From assembly GCF_040869045.1 (NCBI RefSeq), contig NC_090319.1, forward strand, positions 304,718,998-304,782,997: 64,000 nucleotides of DNA. Direction: 5' to 3'. The stretch comes from Eurosta solidaginis (lineage: Eukaryota > Arthropoda > Insecta > Diptera > Tephritidae). Under the pieces are notes generated by a model, which ran no database searches, had not been told where the DNA came from, and saw nothing but the letters and a program-made list of their open reading frames with translations. Below are positions 32,093-43,187 of this stretch, one piece after another. The position numbers and the translations under genes were made by a program. The first letter of the stretch is position 1. Every line of letters starts with the position of its first letter.

Positions 32093-32286
32093 CATGGCGG
32101 AACGATACAAGGTGGCAGCATGGGCCAGCTGATTATAAACTTTTTTTATTTGGTTTAATACATCAACTTCCGGCGCAGTACGATTTTGACATTTGTCCAT
32201 CGAATTTACAAAAGCAAAGTACATGGCATTTTTATTTATGTTTGTAGGTATGTCACCATGCTGCCACCTTGTATCCTTCCGCCATG
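32093..32286 (-). mobile_element. P-element-like MITE, copy P2 (inverted, next to P1)
   Basis: Same family and length as P1 in reverse orientation. The 8-bp duplication is GTGGCGAT (32085-32092, 32287-32294). The left duplication overlaps the right duplication of P1 by five bases, so the two insertions hit virtually the same target. Confidence 0.88.
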
Positions 32287-32459
32287 GTGGCGATTGTGAA
32301 TTCACAATGATAATGACCAACGACTAAAACCGAAATATTTAATAACCGCGACAAGTAGTGACAGTGCCGCTTCACTTGTTTGTCTGTTTGATCAAATTGC
32401 CGTTTATGGCCGCGCTGAGTGTGAATTGAATAAAAGAAATTTGGTAATTCTTTACTTTA

Positions 32460-32600
32460 GGTCACAACTGCTAAAACTCGTCCAAAAAGACGCGCTTTGG
32501 ACAGAGGATTACGAATCCTAAAGCGGAAATTGCAAGTTTTATTTCGTTTCGGAGATATTTGGAAACAAAATGGAAAATTTGCAGGTGGTTGTTGTAATTT
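32460..32600. repeat. Repeat R fragment
   Basis: AAGACGCGCTTTGGA, TCCTAAAGCGGAAATTGCAA and TCGGAGATATTTGG match modules of the composite repeat at 6990-7965. Confidence 0.45.
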
Positions 32601-32606
32601 TGATTA

Positions 32607-32810
32607 AGGGCGAATTAATGGTGACTTATAACCATAAAGCCATAACCAGATAAAACAGCTGATCGAACCTCCTTATGGAAATCAATGTAATCGAGTTAGC
32701 GTTATGGTATGGCACCATTAATCGATTACATTGATTTCCATAAGGTAGGTTCGATCAGCTGTTTTATCTGGTTACGGCTTTATGGTTATAAGTCACCATT
32801 AATTCGCCCT
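32607..32810. mobile_element. Palindromic fold-back MITE (PIF/Harbinger-like)
   Basis: Two arms of about 90 bp form an almost perfect palindrome from AGGGCGAATTAATGGTGACT to its complement, with a short centre around GTTAGCGTTATGGTATGGCA. It is flanked by TTA (32604-32606 and 32811-32813), the 3-bp target typical of PIF/Harbinger. A damaged second copy lies at 33177-33735. Confidence 0.75.
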
Positions 32811-33176
32811 TTATTTTGTTGTATCCACAAGAAAATAATTTGGCTTGAAGCGCAGTCCTGTGTACTGCAGCTTCGTGTGGTCTTAGCTAAAATGCAATCT
32901 GTCTGAAGTTGACGTGAAGGGCCAATTAAACTTCCTTAACCCTAACGCCATAGTCGTAACCATACCCATATCCATAACCATCTGCAATGTGATCGAATAA
33001 AAATGAAGAAAAAGCAAAAAATTACAAATTTATTCCACAAAAACTAAGTCTCTTAGTCCTAACGTATCCAAAACAATGAATAAAATCTACAAAAAGTTAT
33101 TAAATTCTCCAACTCAAATATTTTTAGGTTATAGATATGTCGAGAAACCAATTGTTTGGCTATGGTATGGTTATGG

Positions 33177-33735
33177 CATTAGCGTTATGGTATGGCACCA
33201 TTAATCGATTACAATGATGTCCATAAGGTAGGTTCGATCAGCTGTTTTATCTGGTTATGGTTTTATGGTTATAAGCAGGGTTGCGCGTTTACAACAATTT
33301 TTGGATTGTTTACACTTTCCTTGTAAACAATTGTAAACATTTACCAGTATATGTCATTTCAACTTATATTGTAAACTGTCAAGTCAAACAAGTCGATTTG
33401 AAAGGTCCAAAAAGTTACTTTTTATTTATTATAAAATGAAATTTTACCAAAACAATGATGAATCGGAAAGTGAAAATGAATAAAAAATATTAAAATACGA
33501 AATATGAAAGCGTATTTTTTTATATTTTTTTACAAGCTTGGAGAACTGTTTGAAAAATAGTGAAAATGCTTAATTAGTAGTAGATTGTTTCTGAATCATA
33601 AAAAAAGCAAAAAAATGAAATGTTTACAAAAATGAATTGTTTACGTAAACAATTAACTTTACATGTAAACTATTGCTTTAAACAATGTAAACAGTTTACA
33701 GGCCTAACCCTGGTTATAAGCAAGGCGAATTTAGT
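33177..33735. mobile_element. Second fold-back MITE copy, split by a hAT MITE
   Basis: The centre and right arm of the element at 32607-32810 recur here (GTTATGGTATGGCACCATTA through GATCAGCTGTTTTATCTGG to ATGGTTATAAG). They are interrupted at 33276 and resume at 33713 with GTTATAAGCAAGGCGAATT. The left arm is missing or diverged. Confidence 0.65.
33276..33712. mobile_element. hAT MITE (CAGGG termini)
   Basis: The 437-bp element starts CAGGGTTGCGCG and ends CCTAACCCTG, with the exact 8-bp duplication GTTATAAG (33268-33275, 33713-33720). CAGGG ends plus an 8-bp duplication are classic hAT. GTTTACA/TGTAAAC hexamer-like motifs are repeated near both ends, as expected for hAT subterminal sites. 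No transposase. Confidence 0.88.
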
Positions 33736-34100
33736 ACCAGATGTTGTTATTCCATCAGCTGATTGCTTCTTCTTGATAATTTTCCATACAAATCCTTTTA
33801 CAACAAAATGTCAGTTAATCGAAATCTATAAAAATTTTCTTTTGACTTGACATTCTTCTGCACGGCGAATTGATTGAATTCGCTTTGCCACCACCTAGTA
33901 TAGATTCCCTTGGTAATAAGTCACCATTAACGGGCCGATTCTGAGCGTTAACGGTAAAATAGTACCCAGAACATTATGTAACCGAAAATCGTTACCAGTT
34001 CTTTTATTCGCGATTCTGGCCAAAGTGGTAATGCTGTCATCACTGCAAAACTCACCAATGTCTGTGGTGAAATTTAAAAGTTGGTTTTCTTCGCTTTACC

Positions 34101-34293
34101 CATGGCGGAACGATACAAAGTGGCAGCATACGACAGCTGAATATAAACTTTTTTATTTGATTTGATACATCAACTTTCGGCGCAGTACGATTTTGACATT
34201 CGTCCATCGAATTTACAAAAACAAAGTACATGGAATTTTTATTTATTTTTGTAGGTATGTCACCATGCTGCCGCCTTGTATGGTTCCGCCATG
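34101..34293 (-). mobile_element. P-element-like MITE, copy P3
   Basis: A 193-bp copy from CATGGCGGAACGATACAA to TGGTTCCGCCATG with the exact 8-bp duplication GCTTTACC (34093-34100, 34294-34301). Its interior matches P1 and P2, including CCATCGAATTTACAAAA and GGCGCAGTACGATTTTGAC. It lies within a larger weakly inverted region (about 33930-34685, CCGATTCT ends). Confidence 0.88.
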
Positions 34294-34744
34294 GCTTTAC
34301 CGAAAATGTGTCACTCGTAGATACGAGGTTAACGTATAAACGAGACGATGTGTATATATGTACATACATGCATAAGATTTTACATAGCTATATTGAAATT
34401 TATTCTGTTAAAGTACATAATGTAAACAAATATATAATATATAGCAAGAGGACACACTTTTTTACTATTATCTTTACTTATTGCGCTTAAAATTCTTTAT
34501 TTTTCAGTTTTGCCTTTTTCTAAACAACAGCTGTGGTCTGGTTATATCGATGTAACCACCTACTTTTGTGGGTAAAAAATTATCCGCCTACTTTCGTGGA
34601 TAGAATACCAAAAGGGTGTAAAAGTTTCCACATGATTTCGTTACCGTGGTGAAGGATGTTGTTACCACACTAGAATCGGGGCGTAATTGGCTCTTTATAC
34701 AACCGACACATACGATTTTTCATGTAGTATCGTGTGCTTATAGA

Positions 34745-34980
34745 TAAGTATATTGAAATTTGAATGTTGTTGTTGTAATATAGTTGTATGCGGGGAAAAA
34801 TTTGTGTACAAAGGGATTTTGCACGGAAGGGACCCGGAGTCATTATTCGGGTTTTCGTTAATATCTTTTGACCAACTCGAATTTGTTTTTCCGCCTTCGG
34901 ATTATTATTACTGAGGTCAAGACGCGCCCGTTAGAGACCTCTCCCTCCCTATATTTTCGGATGCGTATTACAAGTCGAAC
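34745..34980. repeat. Repeat R fragment
   Basis: It shares TTCGGGTTTTCGTTAATATC, a GCCTTCGGATTATTATTAC stretch and AGGTCAAGACGCG with 7490-7830. Confidence 0.45.
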
Positions 34981-35001
34981 CCTCTTGTAAATTAATACCG
35001 A

Positions 35002-35195
35002 TCACAAATCACACAAAGAAGATTGCGCATTCACGAGTTCAAAATTGCTTCGTTCTGCGCATTTACGTGACACTTAACTGCTTGAGCGAATTAAAGAAAG
35101 AGAGAAAAAAACACGAGCTAAAGGAAAATGACGTAAAAATTGCCCATAAAAACAGCTGATCTTTACATGCGCAATCTTGTGTGTGTGATTTGTGA
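35002..35195. mobile_element. MITE X
   Basis: A 194-bp element with inverted repeats TCACAAATCACACA...AGATTGCGCAT, flanked by ATACCGA (34995-35001, 35196-35202). The duplication reads as 7 bp with perfect termini, or 8 bp with one base shared. Confidence 0.75.
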
Positions 35196-35205
35196 ATACC
35201 GATAA

Positions 35206-35443
35206 CATTGTGAATGATAACTAAGTGTGATATCTTCTGCATAGACATCAAAATTCCAATGTGATTGGATCACCTGATTTGTATTTGACTATCGCTGTTT
35301 CATTCTGTATCTCTTTCTATCACCCGCTGAAAATACGCGCCGCCATATTGAACACCCTGTCAAAACGCTAAAAAGTAGCCATATTGAACATCCTGTCAGG
35401 CATTTGACAGATAATATATCACACTTAGATATCATTCGCAATG
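35206..35443. mobile_element. MITE Y, next to MITE X
   Basis: A 238-bp element with inverted ends CATTGTGAATGATA and TATCATTCGCAATG and the exact 8-bp duplication ACCGATAA (35198-35205, 35444-35451). Inside, GCCATATTGAACA(C/T)CCTGTCA is tandemly duplicated. It lies about 215 bp upstream of the BESS gene start. Confidence 0.82.
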
Positions 35444-35660
35444 ACCGATAATGTTTGTGTCACTTTCGTGGCGCTGAGGTTTCAGCGGAAAAGTCAAATT
35501 TGTCGTGTTTGGATTATTATCGGGAAAATGGCAACTCTGTTGAAAATAGCACTGAAAGACGCGCACGAATCCTCTTCTGCAACAAAATTTGCTGATAAAT
35601 TTGGGTAGAAATACATTTCCTAAATAATAATCCTATACCAAGGTATATTGCTGCTGTAGT

Positions 35661-36834
35661 ATGAGTTGTACAGAGGATTCATCTGATGGGGAGTGGTAAG
35701 TTAATTACTTAACTTTAAAACTTTGTCCAAAATGTGTCACTAATTCTTCATTCATTGATAGGAGGGAAACAAAAAAGAAAAGCAAAACCATTAAACAGGA
35801 GGGAAAATCTTCCGATCATAAAACAAAATACGTGCAGAAGTTCTGCCAAAAATGGCTTAGTATCTTCAATCCATGGCTCACACGCTGCGAGGATGATAAA
35901 AACAAACCATTTTGCAGAGCATGCCAATGCCGATTGGATTGTAATCGCTGTCATCTGCAACGTCATGAACGAACAACAAAACATATACGGAATTTGGAAA
36001 TACTAGTTAGCAAAGGGGAAAGTGCAGCTCGCCAAAATTTGAGTATAAGACAGGAGCGCAGCAAATACTATCAACAACGCAAAAAATTAAATTCATCTCT
36101 TACATCACAGGATGCATCAGATCAGGGTGGTGCTGATACAACGTCAGAATTTATTGAAGAGTATGTTCCAAGTAGGGATGTCGCCGGGTAAAATACCCTG
36201 CGGCCATAACAAATCATTATTTATGTGTATTTTTACTTTTCTATCTAGAACTGAACAGGACGGAGAAACACCGTTTCAATTTGTTCAAGCTGAGGGTTTA
36301 TCTGGTGAGCATTACACTGAAGAAACTGTTTTAAAACAAGAGTCCGTATCTGCTGATAGCCATGGAGATCCACTACCTACAAGTTCAACAATATTAAAAC
36401 AGGAAGATTCGCGTGGCTCTCCAAAGAAAGGTGGTGTCAAAAAAGAGCGTATGAAATTACTTATGCAAATACAAAAGGATAAGAATGATCTAATGGATTC
36501 ATTTCGAGAGCTTATGGGTGGACCAAGTCAGCAGTCACCTCCAAAAGAGAAAAATCATGTAGATTTATTTTTTGAAAGCGTTAGTTCTAGTGTAAAAGCT
36601 TTGTCGCCAAAACTAATCGCTGAAACAAAAATGCGTGTATCTCAATTAATATGTGAACTGGAACTACGCGCTCTTACTGAAAACGAAAGCAACGGTATCG
36701 GAGGCGGTGGTGCGACAGCAGTAATTGTATCTCCTGCCACTGGAGTTGTTGGAAATGCATTTATTGTAAATCATACAACTGCGGATATTGCTACAGAAAA
36801 TGCCGCTGGGCAGCAGTACGAAAGTCTTAGTTGA
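35661..36834 (+). CDS. BESS-domain zinc-finger protein (3 exons)
   Basis: Exons 35661-35695, 35762-36187 and 36249-36834 join to 1,047 nt (348 residues) with GT-AG introns of 66 and 61 bp. The protein starts MSCTEDSSDGEWRETKKKSK. A BED/C2H2-like finger lies at about residues 62-85 (FCRACQC then CHLQRHERTTKH). A BESS motif lies at about 256-294 (DLFFESVSSSVKALSPKLIA then ETKMRVSQLICELELRAL). BESS is an insect-expanded protein-protein module of DNA-binding regulators. Four psi-K-x-E sites (IKQE, LKQE twice, VKKE) suggest SUMO attachment. I infer a nuclear DNA-binding role; the orthologue is not named. MITE Y lies just upstream. Confidence 0.85.
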
Positions 36835-37329
36835 AAATAAGAAATAAATTAAATTTATTATTTATATATATGTATGTATATGTATATATCCTTATAGTGG
36901 CATGTGAATTGGGCTGATTTTATGTGCGTTTTATCTCGTTAGAATAGTACGATAAGACCGGAACCCCGAGACACTGTGCATATTTCATTTTCTTTATTTT
37001 ATTTCATAAAGATATTTTTCATTTGGCCATTTCACTGAAGAACCGACTCCAAAACTCGCCCATCCAAAGCGATTTATATTAGCAAAGGCGTGTTATTTTC
37101 TGGAATAATGCTACCATGTTGTGGTTTTCAAACGTTTACGCACCTGCCTAACGAAAGAGTAGAGTTATCTGCTAATTCAGCCCAGTTTACATAGTTCCCT
37201 GTTTCCTATTGCGATACGGCAATATTTTTCGAAAAGTAGTTGAGAAATCATAATAGTTAAAATTACACTTCTCACTTCAATTCCATATTCTGTTTCAAAA
37301 ATAAAAATAAATTAAAAGACTCGGTTATT
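36835..37329. other. 3' flank of the BESS gene
   Basis: An AATAAA-type signal lies 7 bp after the stop (GAAATAAATTAAATT). The rest is AT-rich and I see no gene. Confidence 0.5.
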
Positions 37330-37483
37330 CAGCGCAAGTTTAAACTACAATTAAAGTTGAGTCCAGAGTTCAACCTTACCACTTACGCCGTTTAAACTGA
37401 GATGACCAGTAAAATTTTATGTTATCGTCCAAGTTGGCAAAGTTAGACTCTGGTTACTCAAATTATAGTATAAACTTGCACTG
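37330..37483. repeat. Short inverted-repeat element
   Basis: Arms of about 40 bp (CAGCGCAAGTTTAAACTACA and its diverged complement ending CTTGCACTG) surround about 70 bp. It is possibly a small hAT-type MITE; the flanking duplication is imperfect. Confidence 0.45.
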
Positions 37484-37774
37484 GGTTTGATTTTATTTTG
37501 ATGCGAGTTTCAATTTGAAACTTTCAAAACGACCGAACTGACATGCAATTCCTTTAAATATAAAAGATGTTGATTTGGATAATATTACCGCTATTTTTAG
37601 AATTTGAAAAACATTCATTCATACAATTATATGTATACTAACGTACTATTAATTATAGTTATCTTGTGTAAAAATATTTTTAAAGTTTTATGAATGAAAA
37701 ATAAAAATTATAACTATAATACAATTTTTAATTAAAAAAAAGACACACTTAAAAACTTATGTATCTACACTGTA
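37484..37774. other. AT-rich gap, no gene seen
   Basis: This stretch runs between the inverted-repeat element and the SINE-like fragment. It is AT-rich with several ATAAAA and TTATAACTATAA runs. No coding frame or recognised repeat. Confidence 0.45.
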
Positions 37775-37905
37775 AGACTGGTTCCTCCAGCGGGTTAGGG
37801 GGCTTAGAATATACCCGCGGCAGATATGCCTGTAGTAAGAGGCGATTAAAATACCAAGTACTTTCAAGGGGTTGCTGGCGCAATATATAACTCTCAACCA
37901 CTTAG
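37775..37905 (+). repeat. SINE-like element S1, 5' fragment
   Basis: It matches the 5' part of the copy at 23600-24015: CCAGCGGGTTAGGGGGCTTA, GAATATACCCGCGGCAGATA, then AAGGGGTTGCTGGCGCAATA. Confidence 0.65.
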
Positions 37906-38559
37906 GCGATTTCAGGCTTTGTGTGGGGTCACGCGATAAATCCCTGTTTCGCGATAACTTACGCCAATCGGGAGCACATAGGGAGATCAAGTATTCCTCA
38001 ACCTGTTTTAGCTCTCTTCTTTTGTTGCTAAACACGGGAACGATTAGTGATAGAACTTTTAGAAAAAGTAACGATACCGTTTCATCATTGGATCAAAATA
38101 TCGATGCTAGTAGTTATACTCAGTACTCGATCCCGGTAGGTGCTATGTTATTCAAGTGAGTATTTATATATCGATAAACTAAACGGAATAAACTACTGTT
38201 ACTGATTATCGTTATCCAAACAGTATTTATATCAGTGGCTCTGATCTGGAACTTATAAGTTTGTTTTAATTACATATAAAATTTTTAAATTTTTAGCTTT
38301 TATGTATGTATAATCTATAAGATCCTAATCATTTAACCTTTATAGTTTTAAATCCCAAAATTCTTTTACAAGAGCTATTGTTAAAGTTTTTTAGTCAAAA
38401 TTCAACAAGACTATGTCTGTATTAAAGGAAAAATGGCCTTCTATTTTTGGGTCCATTTATATAAAGGTAGTCCTTAAAATTTTTGTATCATCTTTTTATT
38501 TAATATTGCTTTTTACCAACTTTTTCTTAAAAAAGTAATACCCTGTTACCGAATGCAGA
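37906..38559. other. AT-rich gap, no gene seen
   Basis: No feature is supported. A short frame at 37872-38159 begins inside the repeat fragment and has no recognisable content. Confidence 0.45.
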
Positions 38560-38895
38560 GTGGTTTGGTTTGAGTTTAAGCTGCAGTTGTGTTAAGAAAA
38601 GAGTAAGGATGGACAAGCGCTTGAGCTGCTAGCCACAAGGAGTAACGCCCGCAATTTTTGCCAAAAAAATTCATGCACGGACTTACACCCGGGGAAAACT
38701 GTAAAAACGAAAGCGCCGTCCTGGTGACTGATGCCTAGAGGGGACTTGGATTGTAGAGAGCACACTTCTCTGTGTTCCTAAGTGCAGACAGTGATGTACC
38801 ACCCAGGAATGGTGAACCCGAACCCGCAAGCGAGAATGATGGAACAAATGTCCCCCCACACGACTATTATAAAGGGAAGCAATAACCAGGACCTT
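38560..38895 (+). pseudogene. RTE-like LINE relic, left part
   Basis: This holds the linker just before an RT domain, with NGEPEPASENDGTNVPPHDY. In related elements this leads directly into ...NNKAAGADGLPAELFK, which resumes at 43188. The relic is therefore split by a 4.3-kb insertion complex. Several stops and shifts are present. Confidence 0.6.
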
Positions 38896-38939
38896 TATCC
38901 TGTTATACGATCACGTATAGATCCTCGGTTCTCAGTGAT

Positions 38940-39116
38940 TGTAGGGTTATTTACTTTGTAAAATATACTTTAATTTTGTAAATTATTTTTATGTTATATT
39001 ACTTTTAATCTTATTTCAAAATGAAAATTTTCTAGTTATTTTTAAAATTTTTTAAAAGTGAGAATAAATTTATTTAAATATATAGTTTAACACTATATAT
39101 TTATGGCGATCCTACA
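38940..39116. repeat. Left LTR-like repeat of N1
   Basis: 177 bp from TGTAGGG to CCTACA. From 38993 onward it aligns with the right repeat, including TTATTTCAAAATGAAAATTT and TTTAAATATATAGTTTAACA. Confidence 0.6.
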
Positions 39117-39192
39117 ATCGAACCAAAGGAATTGTATAAAAACCATTTTTTGTGTTACTTATTAACGTATTTTCCTTAAAACTCATCCATCC

Positions 39193-39380
<188 letters not shown>

Positions 39381-39837
39381 GTATAGAAGAAACTGGAACA
39401 TTTCTGGACTAAGAGAACAATGTAAAGAATTTGATGTCGAAGAAAATTATCAGATATCAAATCAATTAATCAACTTTTCTGGAATACTTATTTGTTTCAC
39501 GGGTGCTTATTGTGCTTTATTGCTCACAACTACTGAAATTGTTAAAAATTAATTATATTAGCTGTTACAATTTTATCTCCTAATGTATGGACAATGACAT
39601 TATCAAATTATATTTGGATTTTACATTCAATATCAATTTTAATTTATGATTTTAAATCCAGCATCTTGTCTACCGTCAACAATTGGTGAGCTATTTTGTT
39701 CAAAATTTCACATTTTTTTGAAAAATAGTACGTGTTTTTTTTAATAAAAGTTCGTTGTCTAAATCTTTCGTTGAACCAATTTATAAAAAAATATTCAATA
39801 TATATATTAATACAAATTATAGTTTCGTTCATCATCA

Positions 39838-39997
39838 TCCTCCTCAACTCCTATTGGAGCATAGGGCCTCGACCACCGACTTAAATCTTATTCTGTTAGG
39901 TGCAGTTCTTGTGATGTCATTCCACGTATATCCTGCGTTTTCGAGTTCTTTATCCACAGTTCTGCGCCAAGTTTTCGCGGGTGCACCAGGTAGTTTC
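39838..39997 (-). pseudogene. LINE reverse-transcriptase C-terminal fragment
   Basis: On the minus strand: TWRRTVDKELENAGYTWNDI, then APNRIRFKSVVEALCSNRS and a stop. This is the ending of many endonuclease-RT LINEs of insects. It is isolated inside N1 and unconnected to an RT core. Confidence 0.6.
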
Positions 39998-40029
39998 GTT
40001 AAGTACATTTTAATTATGTACACTCCTCC

Positions 40030-40736
40030 AGTTTAAGTATTTATCTTCTATACACAATCATTATCATTTTACAACAACGACATACAAACTCCGAAATACA
40101 AATATATATACAATTCGAAAATAACACAAAACACTATAAAACAAACAAATAACTTTGATTTTTAAAATAAAATCAAACAAATTTTTACAATTTTAAAAAA
40201 TTTCTAAAGATTTCCTAAAATAATTTTTATCGACATATTTTCAAAATATAAAATTCTGTCATATTGAAATTAAAATCATATAAAAACTCAATATTAAACT
40301 CATTAACATGACACGAATCATTGACAATTTCATACCACCCTCAAACGAAGGAATCAACTTTTCATTCCTTATCAACATCTTGGACATATATTATGCATAA
40401 TACAAGTTTTTAATTTTTAGTAATTGCGCACACAAAGTTGCCATCTACTATCATTCAACCTCATTCTAGGTTCTTCAAATACATCATTATAATTGACAAT
40501 ATTTAACAAACAGTTTTTAAATTATTTTTAGCCCCAACAACAACAATAACATAACCAAATATTAATATCCATAAAATATTAATACAATAAGTAAACAATA
40601 ACAACACCTAAAAATAAGCTATCAAGTACATCGAATCATCAAAAGGTTGAATACTTATATCAATACCAACATAAACTTTTAACGGAATTAACACAAAAAT
40701 ACATTTCTCAAAATTCTGACAATTAAACAAAAGAAA
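40030..40736. other. AT-rich interior of N1
   Basis: Very A-rich plus strand with many ACAACAA and AAATA runs. No gene or known element; it is part of the N1 interior between the captured fragments. Confidence 0.5.
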
Positions 40737-42370
40737 AACAAGTAAGGAAGGTTAAGTTCGGGTGTAACCGAACATTACATACTCAGTTAAGAGCTATGGT
40801 GACAACATAAGGGAAAATAACCATGTAGGAAAATGAACCGAAGGTAACCCTGGAATGTGTTTCTATGACGTGTATCAAATCAAAGGCATTAAAGAGTATT
40901 TTATGAGGGAGTGGGCCATAGTTCTATAGGTGGACGCCATAAAGGGTTGACTTTAGAATTTGTTTGTACGATATGGGTATCAAATTGAAGGTATTAATTA
41001 GGGTTTTAAAAGGGAGTGGCGGTAGTTGTATATGTGAAGGCGTTTTCCGGATATCGACCAAAATGTGGACCAGGCTGACCCAGAATATCATCTGTTGGAT
41101 ACCACTAATTTATTTATATATGTAATACCACGAACAGTATTCCTGCCAAGATTTCAAGGGTTTTTTATTTCGCCCTGCAGAACTTTTTCATTTTCTTCTA
41201 CTTAATATGGTAGGTGTCACACCCATTTTACAAAGTTTTTTTCTAAAGTTATATTTTGCGTCAATAAACCAATCCAATTACCATGTTTCATCCCTTTTTC
41301 GTATTTGGTATAGAATTATGGCATTTTTTCATTTTTCGTAATTTTCGATATCAAAAAAGTATGCGTGGTCATAGTCGGATTTCGACCATTTTTTATACCA
41401 ATTCAAAGTGAGTTCGGATAAGTACGTGAACTGAGTTTAGTAAAGATATATCGATTTTTGCTCAAGTTATCGTGTTAACGGCCGAGCGGAAGGACAGACA
41501 GTCGACTGTGTATAAAAACTCGGCGTGGCTTCAACCGATTTCGCCCTTTTTCACAGCCCCTACCAAATTTCACAAGGATTGGTAAATTTTTGTTAGACTT
41601 ATGGCATTAAAAGTATTCTAGACAAATTAAATGAAAAAGGGCGGAGCCACGCCCATTTTGAAATTTTCTTTTATTTTTGTATTTTGTTGCACCATATCAT
41701 TACTGGAGTTGAATGTTGACATAATTTACTTATATACTGTAAAGATATTAAATTTTTTGTTAAAAATTTACTTTAAAAAAACTTTTTTTTAAAGTGGGCG
41801 TGGTCGTTCTTCGATTTTGCTAATTTTTATTAAGCGTACATTTAGTAATAGGAGTAACGTTCCTGCCAAATTTTATCATGATTCAACGACTGCCAAATTA
41901 CAGCTTGCAAAAGTTTTATATTACCTTCTTTTAAAAGTGGGCGGTGCCACGCCCATTGTCCAAAATTTTACAAATTTTCTATTCTGCGTCATAAGTTCAA
42001 CTCACCTACCAAATTTCATCGCTTTATCCATCTTTGGTAATGAATTATCGCATTTTTTCGGGTTTTCGAAATTTTCGATATCAAAAAAGTGGGCGTGGTT
42101 ATAGTCCGATATCGTTCATTTTGAATAGCGACCTGAGATGAGTCCTCAGGAACCTACATACCAAATTTCATCAAGATACCTCAAAATTTACTCAAGTTAT
42201 CGTGTTAACGGACGGACGGACGGACATGGCTCAATCAAATTTTTTTTCGATCCTGATGATTTTGATATATGGAAGTCTATATCTATCTCGATTCCTTTAT
42301 ACCTGTACAACCAACCGATATCCAATAAAAGTTAATATACTCTGTGAGCACTGCTCAACTGAGTATAAAA
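40737..42370 (+). repeat. VNTR-bearing dispersed element V, copy B (array contracted)
   Basis: It starts AACAAGTAAGGAAGGTTAAG and ends CTCAACTGAGTATAAAA, as copy A. The array is reduced to about two incomplete units (40850-41060), while the unique right half is fully present. This shows the array length varies widely between copies. Confidence 0.85.
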
Positions 42371-42481
42371 AACCACATATCTACAACACAAAATTCAAAC
42401 ATTTTTCACACAACACAAAATTCTTACAGTAATCAATATACACTGTAAATTAACATTAAAAAGATAAATTTTTCGTTTCAC

Positions 42482-42610
42482 TGTTATATTACTTTTAATC
42501 TTATTTCAAAATGAAAATTTTCTAGTTAGTTATTTTAAAAAATTTTTAAAAGTGAGAATAAATTTATTTAAATATATAGTTTAACACTGTATATTTATTA
42601 TAACCCTACA
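42482..42610. repeat. Right LTR-like repeat of N1
   Basis: It aligns with 38993-39116 and ends ATAACCCTACA. Its left boundary is unclear because the first 50 bp of the left repeat have no good match here. Confidence 0.6.
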
Positions 42611-43187
42611 GTGATATCCACAAAAAGACGTCGGAGACCTCTATGCCAGGAATTGCCCGGCGAACCCAATTCTTAAAGAAAAATACCCAGAACTCGCAGA
42701 AGAGGCACGCACTCTCCCTTGTGAGATGCGCGCCAGTCTAGCTCAACTTCCATCTGGATACTGTAACAGGTGACACTCCTACCTATCCAGAATCAACCCC
42801 CGACATACATAACGTATGTCCTGATAGCAAAGTGTCATGACACAAACCATCGTTTGAATTGCAATGTGGAACCAACGCCTCTAACACCACTCCCACTCTG
42901 GTCCACCCCTGGAAGTTTTCTCGGACTCCCGGTAGAAGATATTGAAGACAATTTGTGATCGGTCGCGCTTATTCGATGGGGCGGAGCACTGCTACAACAA
43001 CAACAACATCACGTATAGAAAACCATTTTCACTCAAACGATAAATATGAAATTGTCCAACTATTTATAACATTGATAATTAATTGTGAGTCTAATGCGTA
43101 CGCCCCTAGCTCAAATATGACACTATTCCGATTCACCATTTTAGAGCTATTTGGATTTCAAAACTTGATTTGGACTCAGAATAAAGA

